Below are positions 10,346 to 20,201 of a DNA stretch of 64,000 nt, piece after piece. Position 1 is the first letter of the stretch, and every line of letters starts with the position of its first letter. Origin of the DNA: Limonium bicolor (lineage: Eukaryota; Streptophyta; Magnoliopsida; Caryophyllales; Plumbaginaceae); the NCBI GenBank assembly GCA_023374045.1, contig CM041776.1, positions 350,547,636-350,611,635 on the forward strand. Reading direction: 5' to 3'. The position numbers and the translations under genes were made by a program. The notes beneath the pieces were generated by a model, which ran no database searches, was not told the DNA's origin, and saw only the letters and a list, made by a program, of their open reading frames with translations.

Positions 10346-12384
10346 TATTGGGCTGATTTGTGAGATACTAACAAGTGAGAGGAATTGATTTATTGGTTTG
10401 TTTATTAACTCTTGATTAGGGATGTGTTGAAAGCAAAGGAGGATTCCACCCACATAAAACGAATGAGAGATCCGCTAGGCATGGGGTGGTTTCGCATCCT
10501 AAGCCCTCCTAAAATGGCCTTAAGGGCTCGTTTTTTTGAAGTTTTGTTCTTATATACATATAAGGGTGGTTTGGGTGTTTTCTGAAGTTATAGGAGATTA
10601 TTGCCCCACGAAACGAATGAGAGACCCGTTAGGTGTGGGGCGATACTGCATCCTAAACTTTTCTGTTAGCTTAGAAGGTCCTAAGGGGTGATAACTAGGG
10701 CTTAAATAACAAAATAGCGCACAGGAGTAACAAATCAATTGAAAGGTTGCAAGAAAGACATAAACAAAATATCACGTATATAATGGAGTATACACAATGG
10801 AGCAGTAAACAAGAGAACAGAAAATCATGGTGAACAACGAACAAAGTCGATAGGAACTGCCAAAAGCTTGAAAGAATTAATTCGGTTCCAGTGCCTTTAG
10901 AGGCGGAAAATATGAATTTGAATCCATCGACATAGATAACAACCGTTGATGAAACCCAAACTGAACCTTTTCTTTCCTTTTATGACCACTTTGAATGTCA
11001 CTTTTTTTATTAAACAGATGAACAGCCGAGGACACAAACAAATAACATAACCAATTGTTCCATTTGGAAACAAAGGAACCGTAAAGCTCATGTAAACCGA
11101 CTAGATGCTCACCGCACAGAAACGCAACAACAAATACAATCACCAAGGAGTAACATGTACTTGAAGGGGATCATTGGGCCATACTTTCAGAGAGGATAAT
11201 AAGCTCGTTCAGTTTAGAATTAGAAGGATGGAATTTCCAAACCCGAGAGGGTACCAAACCCAAAAGCCCACCGGCATGGTTAACTTGCAAAGTCCAAGGT
11301 CAAAGCCGGACGAAGCGAATCCTGCCCATACCTCACCAGTTTTGTACATACCTCGGTCAACATACAAAGGTAGATGGTCAAAGCAAAATCAAATCTGGCA
11401 AACTGCATAGTAGACAATGTCGAACAGAAACAAATAATTTGCCAACCGAGCAATAAAGCGCAAGGGACGGATTGTTATCCCAGACAAATGATTTGTAGTC
11501 TGGAACAAATGAAACATCAAAAATCCTCAATTATAAACCCAAAGAGCATCGGTTAAAACCTGGAACAAGGAAAAAAAATATATACGCAAGTAGATTAATC
11601 CTCGAGCCCCAGGTCGAGTCAGGTGTAGGTTGTAAAATACCCAAGCGAGCTCAAATTCCAATCATGCACCTCAGCCAAAACACGAAACCAGAGTCAAGGG
11701 GCAAATCGAATCAGACACAAACTGGGACGAAACCAGGTGAAATCAAGAGAGTCGGACAAAGCCAGAATCAAACAGATGGCAACCATCTGAGCTTTGCTTT
11801 GCATTTTAGGATAAAACCATATGGCAAGAAATGAAAGGTCAAATAAACTGAAGTTAGAGATGATTTCCCAACCGGATCAGTCGATGAACCGAATCAAAAA
11901 TCGACAATAGACACATACAGTTTCCACCCAAAATCCAATGGTTGATTCGCACCAGAATCCCGAGTAAACAAACGATTATAGAAGATTCAAGGTTGTAGAC
12001 AAAAGAGGGCATGACACTAGCATCGACTAATTCCAGCGAAGTCAGGATGTGTCCGATATCCAATTTTAGGTGAAGAAAACAAGAGTCGATCGTCACTTAC
12101 ACTACCGGCGAATAGATGAAGTCACAACAACAAGGGGGAGTTTCTCCGACCAGATATCCCATCCCATGAACAGAGGATGGGATGGTCTCGTTCCTCTTTT
12201 GTTCTTCTTCGAACTCAGATACAAAAGGGACCAGAAGATTTCGTGATTAGCTTCGTTTCAACCCATAGAGAACATGGAGAGTCTAAAGCTGAAGACAAGC
12301 ACACTCTGGAATCTCTTCAAGCAAGGAATCCGAATCTCCATGAGGCCTTGGAGAAGAAAACACGAGAGGTGCAGAACAGGTCTT

Positions 12385-12612
12385 GTTCGCCAGTCGGGTT
12401 GGAAAATTGTCGGGGAGAAGGGAATGAAACAGGCGAGCGTGTGTGTTGTTGTTTCGCCAGATTGGGTTAGTAAAATTACCGTGAGTGTGGAGATGAAAGG
12501 GGGCAAAGCGTGTATGAATTCTCCAGTTGGGTGGCAAAATTTTGAAAGCGACGAGAATGGAGGACAGAGCACGATGTCCCTTGCTCGCAAGTCGGTTTGC
12601 AAAATTACCGAA
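12385..12612. repeat. Four degenerate ~66-bp units in LARD1 LTR
   Basis: Units begin near 12390, 12457, 12523 and 12588. Each carries a version of CGCCAGTCGGGTTGGAAAATT: CCAGATTGGGTTAGTAAAATT, CCAGTTGGGTGGCAAAATT, GCAAGTCGGTTTGCAAAATT. The spacing of 65-67 bases argues for ancient tandem duplication. It was not seen at the matching place in LARD2. Confidence 0.6.
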
Positions 12613-12943
12613 GAAAATGAAGAGGATGAGAAGGGGAAATGGTTGACGTAGAAGAAGAAGAAGAAGAAATATTGATGTAGAAGAAGATGTTGGCCATTGT
12701 CGATCGAAGGAGAAAACTGATGGAGTTTTTGGGAGTCGAATGAAGTCAGGGTTCATCAGAGAATGAATGAGAGAATGCCCCCATCGCTCCGGTGGCTACT
12801 GTGCCCCTTTATAGTGATATATTAGGGTTTTTGTAAAGAAGGGGTCATCTGATTTTTTTGTGGGATAACTAGTAAGATTGGACCGGTCAAGACATGGGCC
12901 ATGTTTGGACCCAACACAAAACGGAAATTAAAACAGGTTTTTA

Positions 12944-13012
12944 CCCCTACCCGGGTTCGAACTCGGGACATCTAGACACTCCTTCCTACTCCTTAACCAA
13001 CTGAGCTGCAAC
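12944..13012 (-). other. tRNA-like relic (A-box and B-box) in LARD1 LTR
   Basis: The minus strand reads GCAGCTCAGTTGGTTAAGG (A-box-like, with a possible GCTC D-stem) and, 30 bases on, CCCGAGTTCGAACCCGGG (B-box GTTCGAACC within a T-arm-like stem). The 7-base acceptor arms do not pair and no convincing anticodon arm forms. It is therefore a tRNA-derived relic or SINE-type head rather than a tRNA gene. A second B-box-like GGGTTCAATTC lies on the same strand at about 13095-13107, and GGTTCGAATC is found in the LARD2 LTR at 50423-50432. Confidence 0.45.
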
Positions 13013-13288
13013 GAGATTTGGTATTGTAACCGCAACTAATAAAAATAAAAGCTTCACTGCGAGCTGAAACAAGATAAAACGCTCCAAGCTCCTTGCCAAG
13101 AATTGAACCCGAGACCAGTTGGTTTTAAAACGGATGGAAGTAGGAAATTCATTTTTGAAGAATTGGGTTCTTTTGAAATGCTTTGAAAAGGGTTATAAAA
13201 TGATGGTTTCATTTTAGCACGCACGCTAATATGTTTTGAAAAGGAAAGGCAACGACCCCTCTTATTATTTCGGAATTTGCATTATGGG

Positions 13289-13386
13289 GTGAGAATTTTT
13301 GGTGTCTACAGATGGCTCCCCTTGATTCAATTCTGCAAGTCCTTGCAGAATTGGATCAAGGTTGACGGGGCGCCAAAAATTCTCAC
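13289..13386 (-). promoter_or_regulatory. Compound hairpin across the polypurine tract/3' LTR junction (LARD1)
   Basis: Outer arms GTGAGAATTTTTGG (13289-13302) and CCAAAAATTCTCAC (13373-13386) are exact complements. Inside them, CCTTGATTCAATTCTGCAAG faces CTTGCAGAATTGGATCAAGG with one mismatch and a 2-base loop, and CCCC faces GGGG. The LTR terminus (13310) and the purine tract at about 13311-13328 both lie inside the structure. LARD2 keeps it at 51274-51371 with substitutions. The role is unknown; plus-strand priming, RNA structure or small-RNA production are possibilities. Confidence 0.75.
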
Positions 13387-13414
13387 TGCGGTTTATGATT
13401 TGTTCTTATGGGTG

Positions 13415-13711
13415 CCGGTGCACGGGGACTTATGACGGGCCTATAATGCGATTGAAAGTACGAGGACTTAGGAGTGCCTCAACTAGACCTCTTGACATCT
13501 AGCTATAGGACTTATGATGAGCCTATGATACTAACAATTTGATTAGTTTTAGGGTGCACGAGGACTTAGGAGTGCCTCAACTGGACCTCTTGATATCCAG
13601 CCCTAGGGCTTATTCCGGGCCTAGAATGCGATTGAGAGTAGGAGGACTTAGGAGTGCCTCAACTAGACCTCTTGATATCTAGCTATAGGACTTATGACGA
13701 GCCTATAATAC
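13415..13711. repeat. ~105-bp tandem repeat next to the LTR (LARD1)
   Basis: About three units alternate CGAGGACTTAGGAGTGCCTC, AACTAGACCTCTTGACATC and GGACTTATGACGAGCCTA. A further unit at about 14430-14530 lies beyond the 47-bp array, so that array expanded inside this repeat. LARD2 has the same at about 51445-51703. Confidence 0.75.
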
Positions 13712-13721
13712 TTTGAACGAG

Positions 13722-14325
13722 TACCGTACTAGTAGCGTAATAGCTACCTAGCAGGTGGATGTGAAACGATCTCGCACTAGTAGCGTAATAGCTTGCCTAG
13801 TGGAGGAAAAGTGGTGAGACCGTACTAGTAGCGTAATAGCTGCCTAGCAGGTGGATGTGAAACGATCTCGCACTAGTAGCGTAATAGCTTGCCTGGTGGA
13901 GGAAAATGTGGGACCGTACTAGTAGCGTAATAGCTGCCTAGCAGCGGACGTGAAATGATCTCGCACTAGTAGCGTAATAGCTTGCCTAGTGGAGGAAATG
14001 GGGACACGACCAGTAGCGTAAGTAAGCTGCCTAGGAGTTCCGGATGTGAAATGATCTCGCACTAGTAGCGTAATCGCTTGCCTAGTGGAGGAGAATGTGG
14101 GACCGTACCAGTAGCGTAATAGCTGCCTAGCAGGTGGACGTGAAATGATCTCGCACTAGTAGCGTAATAGTTTGCCTAGTGGAGGTAAAGTGGTGGGACC
14201 GTACTAGTAGTGTAATAGCTGCCTAGCAGGTGGATGTGAAATGATCTCGCACTAGTAGCGTAATAGCTTGCCTAGTGGAGGAAAAGTGGGACCGTACTAG
14301 TAGCGTAATAGCTGCTTAGCAGGTT
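13722..14325. repeat. 47-bp minisatellite, about 13 monomers in dimers (LARD1)
   Basis: The monomer core is ACTAGTAGCGTAATAGC, followed by TGCCTAGCAGG or TTGCCTAGTGG. Two monomer types alternate: one begins ACCGTACTAGTAGCG and ends CAGGTGGATGTG, the other begins CTCGCACTAGTAGCG and ends GTGGAGGAAAA. This makes a dimeric higher-order unit of about 94 bases. One monomer near 14003 is decayed. It is not a CRISPR array: the repeats abut and no unique spacers exist. Confidence 0.9.
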
Positions 14326-14784
14326 GTGAGTATTTGATTGTGAACGAACTTTGTGGGTATATGCAAATGATCTGCGATGTAAGGTGTTCAAGAATAAATG
14401 TATTAATTGAATCAAACTCCCTGTTTGTGCACGAGGGCTTAGCAGTGCCTCAACTGGACCTCTTGATATCCAGTCCTAGGGCTTATGACGGGCCTAGAAT
14501 GCGATTGAAGGTACGAGGACTTAGAAGTACCTGTAATTTATTTTTTAAAAGGAGTTGTACGAAACTCGCTGCTTTGAGTGGTTGATTTGAGGATGATTTT
14601 GGCTGTGGATTGGTCCGGGATTGGATGTTTTTTTATTGTTCTCCTGAGGGATGTGATAGTCGAGTGTTCTTTGTTGATGCGGCCCTTGACTTTGTCAGTG
14701 TGGGGCTTGTATTTTCGGTTTGTTTTGACGGTCTCACCCGATGTGCACTATAGTCTCGGGATTTGGTAGGATTCTTGGCTCCAG

Positions 14785-15480
14785 AGTTTCGAGATGGCTC
14801 CGGTTTGATTTATGATTCCCTTGTGAGCAACGGCTCTGGGATGGTTGGTGGGTTTCGATTTGGATTGAGATTTTCAGGATGGTTGGTGGGTTTCGATTTG
14901 GATTGAGATTTTGGGTTGAGTGGCGGGTCGATGTGATTTGTGGTTGACAGTTTTTTTTTTGGTTGCAGATGAATGGCTTTGGTATGGTCAGTTACGCCTT
15001 CAGGTTCTTCGAGATGGCTCCGGGATAGCTCGAGATGGCTCCGGGGAGGCTACGGGATGGCTCCATTGGTGATGACGAGGAAGAAAGGTGAACTTTCGCC
15101 TGTGAGGTGGTCGCACCCTGAGCGGGCTGCCTACGTACTCAATTCCGTATTGAGATCAGACCATACGTAGTTCGAATCTTTGTAGGCAAGGCCCTGATGA
15201 TGGGATGGATTTGAGGTGGCTCCCGTATTGTTCTCGGACTGTTGGGATGACCCCTGTGTAATTCCAAGGATGGTTTCAATGTCGGATGATGGCTCCCGCA
15301 TGGCTCCAGTTTGGTTCTTGATATGGTGTTGATGAGCTCGAGCATGATGCTGGATGGCTCTGGAATTGTCTTCGTATGGCCTCGGATGGCTTTAGTTTGG
15401 TTTGATGTAGCTCAAGGATAGCCCGGATGGCTCTGAGATGGTTCGATGTAGCTTGGTGATGGTCTGGGATGGCTCCAGTT
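14785..15480. repeat. Dispersed GATGGCTCC motif cluster (LARD1)
   Basis: GATGGCTCC or a near variant occurs about nine times at irregular spacing (14793, 15011, 15032, 15056, 15288 and on to 15469). The same word, GGAGCCATC on the element's sense strand, is the sequence directly before the 3' LTR (13311-13320). LARD2 has a matching cluster at about 53455-54225. Confidence 0.65.
15109..15171. repeat. TACGTA palindrome block, internal copy (LARD1)
   Basis: A second copy of the block at 8314-8381: GGTCGCACCCTG, GGGCTGCCTACGTACTCAAT, a short loop, ATTGAGATCAGACC, TACGTAGTTC. The inverted pair is slightly longer here (CTCAAT/ATTGAG). Confidence 0.75.
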
Positions 15481-18400
15481 GGCATCTTTTGATCGGAAGT
15501 TATGTTTCAACAACTGCAACTGAAGTCGACTTTCAGCGAGACTAGGCAGAGTTCTTACCGGTCGGATGCTGATGATGGAAAGGTCATGATGCATGTAGAC
15601 GTTAAATGCTAGTTACGATGCAGAACACGTATGCAATTTTTTTGGAGAAAAGGTGTGACCCTATCTTTAATAATATGAGGTTTACGAATATACAACGTCT
15701 TCGGCTCGATCTTGAGTGATTGTTGAATTGGAATGTGTGAATCACTTTCCTCTCATGGCGGGATGCGGGTCAATCTCTCGTGAATATGGTCGTGTGTGCT
15801 AAATGGTGTGATGATACTCTCGATGGTCGGAGCAGTATTTTCCTTAGAATTCCTTTTGAGGTTCTGGACTTTCCAATCCTTACAAATTTCTCACCTTTTA
15901 ATGGGGTAGGCTGTTTATATCTTGTGTAGAATGAGGATTCACTCGCACTCATAAGACCTTGTGGTGTAAGGTCACACTCATTCGCTCATGGTCCCTTTGG
16001 TATGATGGGACATGTTGATAACAAATATGAAACTTATGATTCATGTTTCAGATCCGGTACTTTCAGTTAACGCTCATCGACTTATGAGTCAGAGGTCTTT
16101 GTTGGGTTATAACGGGGCTGAAGGGTATGATGTGTGTCACACGGGACTGCGGGATTTATTTGGGAGTGTGGAGCTTTGTGCAATAGAGGATATGTTTCAC
16201 CTTCGCGCATGGGTGGAATAATTAGACGGGTTTTGATAACCCCTTATCAGTTTCTTCGGGACATCATTGGTCCTTTTTGCTTATTTCTCCTTCTTCTTTG
16301 GTGTGTGATTTTTGCTTTCCTGCTTCCTACTTTTGGGATCGCATGGGCTCATCGACCTTCTTGGGCATTTTCTGCTTACTTTTTGGCTTTCAGCTTTGGA
16401 GCTTTCATTGACTCGCTAATCTTCTCAAATATTTCTGTTTTTTTTTTTGGTGTCTGACTTTGGAGTCGCATTGACTCACTGATTCCTTTGGACATTTTCG
16501 TTTGTTGTTCTTGTGAAAGATGGTGGGAGAGAGACCATGGCTCCGGCTCTTTCGAGATCCTCTATTGCAAGGGCAAGTAAGTATATATACGTGGGTTGGC
16601 ATGTTGTGGAGTTCACAGAAAGGTTTATCGTGAAAGGCTCAGCGGGGCTAACTAAGGGATTATGTACAGGACAGTCAAAGCTTTTTGGTTTTGTGAAGAT
16701 TTTGTTCCTAAGTGCCTCGTCATTCTCATTAGTCAATGATTGTTTTCTTACTATTCTCATATCTTTGCATGAATCACAGTTCGTATCCTCTTGTCGACAC
16801 TGATCTCACTGTTTATTGTGCCTCTCCATGTGTTGAAGGAATACACAAGTCGCTCATGGTTTTACCTCTATGGACTTCTCTATCTGCCCTCATTGCTCGA
16901 TAGATCGTCCAAAACACTCAATCGAAATTCAAGAGAAAATACCGCTCTTTGCACATTACTCACTTGGTTTGTGATGCTGATTTTGATAGGACCCTTGTGT
17001 TCATTGACAGGTCAAGAGTTAAGTGGTTCACGCACTATATTCAAACAATCAATCAAGATTTTTGCTAAAGACGTTGTTTTGATACGGGAGTATGCGAATG
17101 CAACTATCTACCATGCAATATATTGTGGTAATATGGGATTACTACATATAGTATGCATGAGATGCTGAAAATGGTGAATGGAAATGGTTGATTGAATGTT
17201 TTTGTTTGTTTTTTTTGTTTTTTTTTTTTTTTTATGCAATGCAAGAGTGGTAAGGTTATGACTAGTCTCGCCTGAGTCGAATTCACCTCGCGGTTCATGA
17301 AGCTCATCCCATCATCGTTGGCCCTGAAGGTGGTCGACTTGTCAGGGTTGCTGTCAGAGAAGTAGCTCTCGAGTGAGGTCGGGTTGGCGATTGACTCCTT
17401 TTGGATTTTAGGGAGTAACAAATCCCGCATGGTAGCCCCACGACATGGAAATGACTGCATCTTTTTTCTCTCAATCTGGTCACTGATGCCCACGACGATT
17501 ATGGATTTGGAAAAGGCTTGAGCTCCCGGTGTTCTCCGCTATCCCTCTGAAGATTAGTTTTGGAAGTTAAGATATTGGGATGAAAGCTGGTGTGTGGTAT
17601 GGTGACAATAAAACATGTGAGTGTGTGATGCTCGTGAGTGTGGACGAGATTCATGTATGGCTGATGATTTTGAACTGGCAGTAAATGCATGTGACCCTTT
17701 TTGTCATGAATGCAATGCATGTTTTTTGTTTTGCGCTCGGTTGTATTTGTTGGCGTGGTTTATTTAGGGGATGCCTCCTGTAGATACCGTGAGTTTTCAC
17801 CCCATAAAGCAAATTTGATGAATGACATATAACTGTGAGGGGTCGTCCTTTATTCACTTTTTTATTATACGCACATGCCAAAAGAAACCAAGTTTTAGAA
17901 AACAATTTCGAAAACACGTGTTTCAAGGTGGTGGATTTTCTCAATATAAATTTTGACGCTCGGTCATTCGCAAATAAAATAGGGAGTAGGGAACCCTATA
18001 CACATCGATCTAAATAAATTCAAAGGGGATGTATAAACCTATACACTTAATCTATTCAGAAATGGACGAGAGTGAGAGTGAAAAGAAACATCGGGGAAAA
18101 TCCTATACATCATCAATTCTAAAAAGTCATTAAAAGGGGGAGTTTTGAGCTAAACTTCTTCTAAACTCTTCTGGTCCGTCTTCGGGCTTCGGATCGACTG
18201 CTTGCGCTCGTCTTCACACTCTTGACCGGCTGCTCGCTCGTCTTCGGGCTCTTGATCGGCTGCTCGCTTGTCTTCGGGCACTTGTAGTGAAGCGGTACTA
18301 TGATCGAACAAAACGGGCTGGTGTTCCTCTGATTTTCAACAGTTTGAACTCGAACCGGTGTCGCTAGTCTTCATGTCGCTTGACTCGGGTTGGTACACCT

Positions 18401-20180
18401 CTGATTTTGTATGTGAATGGTTGGTGTTGGTCTTCATGTCGCTCGGCTAGCTCCGCGGGTTGATGTGTTTCTAGCTTTCGGCGCGATTCGCGTAGTCGGT
18501 CTTCATGCTGCTCCACTTGCTTTGGCGAGGGGAATGAATGATATTTTTGAGAAAGGAAAGATGAATGATCGAGCACAAAATCTTATGTGAAAATCCACCA
18601 CTTTTATGAAAACACGAAATGACTAGTACGCTCCACGGTAATGACCACTGCTCTTGAAGGTGGGCAGAACTTCAAAAATAGCGGGTCACAGCATGGGACT
18701 AAATCATTTATTTTGAAATACATTTGTGAAAATCAATTTTTGAAAACTGTTTTCGAAAACAATTTTGAAATGATGTTGTTGGAAATTGTTGTTTGTAGAA
18801 AGTAGGTTTTTCGAAATCGATTTTGAAAATCGCTTTAGAAATAATAACGTTTTAAAAGATGAAGTGACGGGTTTTAAAACCCCAAATTTTTTGGGAGCAA
18901 AACTAAGGTGAGACTCTAAATTGAACGAGCTCGTAAAACATCTTTAAAGATATGTGAAAGAGAATTCCGAACATTTTAAAACAGATTGGTTTGAATGAGT
19001 GGTTTGCACATATGTATAGCATAAAGTAAATCGTGGCTATATTTGATGTGGAGTTGTAAGTGTTAATGTTGGGATAATCACTTTCCAGGTCAATTATGAT
19101 TCTGTTTCACCGGGGGAACCATCGTCCCTTCACTGTTCATCTCTCGGGTTTTTCTCTGCTATGCCCCTTGCGAGGTACGTCATAAAGAAAGTCCGGAGTG
19201 CTTAAGTTCGAAAGGTCAGGATACCCGAGATGGTAAAGAAACATACGCCACGGCCAGTGATGATCCGACAACACCCCACTTTTCGGGAAACTCGGGGAAG
19301 TACTGCATGGGAACAGGTCTCTCGTCATCTGCACGGTCAGGTGTGTCTAAAGTCTAAATTATTCACTGACTACGTTGTGCCATGCATGGGTATCCGGTAA
19401 ATACGGGATCCTCTATGGACGTGTAGCGTGACATTGGGCTTTAGAGACACCCGTGGTGCAGGGGAACAATGGAGAACTGAGCCCATGCAATCTTCAAGGT
19501 AAGACAAAAGGGTGGTCAGACAGGCGGCATACAAAGGGGGTGACTACCCATAAACCCGTCTTAGACACTGGATAAGGCAGCTGGACACTGAAGGCTCATG
19601 GCTCACTATATGCTGGTTTCGACAGGGGTAATGGAGGATATATTTTTTGGGATCATGAGCAACAAAGCGTTAGTCGGAGACCATACCGCCTCGTTGGTTT
19701 GTTCACTGAGAGAGTGACCCAGCTCATGGGGAATCAACCGTAGACCGGTTGGGGATCCCGTGACATCGTGGATAAAGCGGGGGTGACACAGAGGAATGCA
19801 TGTCTAAGCTACCCACCCAATGCACCCCACAATCATACAATAAAGCTGAGAAATTAGCACCACCCTAATTACTAAGGGTTTTGTCTTAAGATTAGTGACT
19901 CCAAATTGGTTATTATTAACCTAAAGGGAAGTTAGCTTCATTCAATCCTAAGTGTCTCTTTCTAATTGTGAGCTAATCATTAACCCAATTGTTGTAATGT
20001 TTGTTGAGGATCTATCAAGTCCTAACTGTCCTCATCAGGTACACACTCTAAGCGTGGAGTAGAGTAATCCTAGAGGCTTTGAAAAGAATCTCAAGAAGGT
20101 TTTGAAAGAAGTGAGGAAGTCCCGACAATTTTGAATGGAGTTCAGTCTTCCTTGAGTTTGAGAAAAACTTACTCAAGTTT
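15480..20180 (-). other. LARD1 internal domain, no recognisable gene
   Basis: About 4.7 kb with no gag, protease, integrase, RT or RNase H motif on either strand. It is colinear with LARD2 54230-56289 plus 61698-64000: shared landmarks are the CTGCAACTGAAGTCGAC, GTTAACGCTCATCGACTTA and CTTTGGAG..GCATTGACTCGCTG stretches. A poly-T tract lies at about 17207-17233. Weak minus-strand frames at 16476-16760 and 17104-17493 have positional partners in LARD2 but no known family. I see nothing else I can name. Confidence 0.65.
17772..17880 (+). repeat. LTR-start-like fragment inside LARD1
   Basis: TGTAGATACCGTGAGTTTTC, then ACCCCATAAAGCAAATTTG and later GAGGGGTCGTCC, matches the start of the LARD LTR (minus strand from 13310) for roughly 100 bases, but in the opposite orientation to the element. 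LARD2 lacks it: at the matching place (near 62167) only a few bases separate the flanking sequences. Confidence 0.6.
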
Positions 20181-20198
20181 TCCCCAGCAGAGTCGCCA
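20181..20198 (-). other. Putative primer-binding site of LARD1
   Basis: On the minus strand the LTR terminus CCCTCCACA (20202) is followed by GAA and TGGCGACTCTGCTGGGGA. TGGCGACTC next to an LTR end is the pattern I associate with Tat/Ogre-type gypsy elements (an Arg-tRNA primer). It fixes the orientation of the element as minus. The tRNA match was not computed. Confidence 0.6.
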
Positions 20199-20201
20199 TT
20201 C

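Larger units (their letters stand above)
7573..13310 (-). repeat. LARD1 3' LTR (about 5.74 kb)
   Basis: On the minus strand it begins TGTAGACACCAAAAATTC and ends CACCCTCCACA, with short inverted ends TGTrGA/TCyACA. The LARD2 counterpart is 46223-51295 (about 5.07 kb). It holds no credible gene. Its contents are minisatellites at 8440-8585, 9115-9280 and 12385-12612, microrepeats at 9780-10345, a TACGTA block at 8314-8381 and tRNA-like boxes near 12944-13110. Open frames such as 9804-10337 and 12283-12756 lie in these repeats or have no family signature. Confidence 0.72.

Noticed and set aside
12283..12756. 157-codon minus-strand frame in the LARD1 LTR
   Set aside because: It overlaps the four-unit 66-bp repeat, has no domain I recognise and has no counterpart in the LARD2 LTR.
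12944..13012. A functional tRNA gene
   Set aside because: A- and B-box words are present, but acceptor arms do not pair and no anticodon arm forms.
13722..14325. Regular direct repeats resembling a CRISPR array
   Set aside because: The units abut with no unique spacers, the period is 47 bases throughout, there are no cas genes, and the setting is a plant retroelement.
7573..20201. LARD1 as a plus-strand element with TGTGGAGGG as LTR start
   Set aside because: The primer-type site TGGCGACTC and the purine tract AAGGGGAG both lie correctly only if the element reads on the minus strand.
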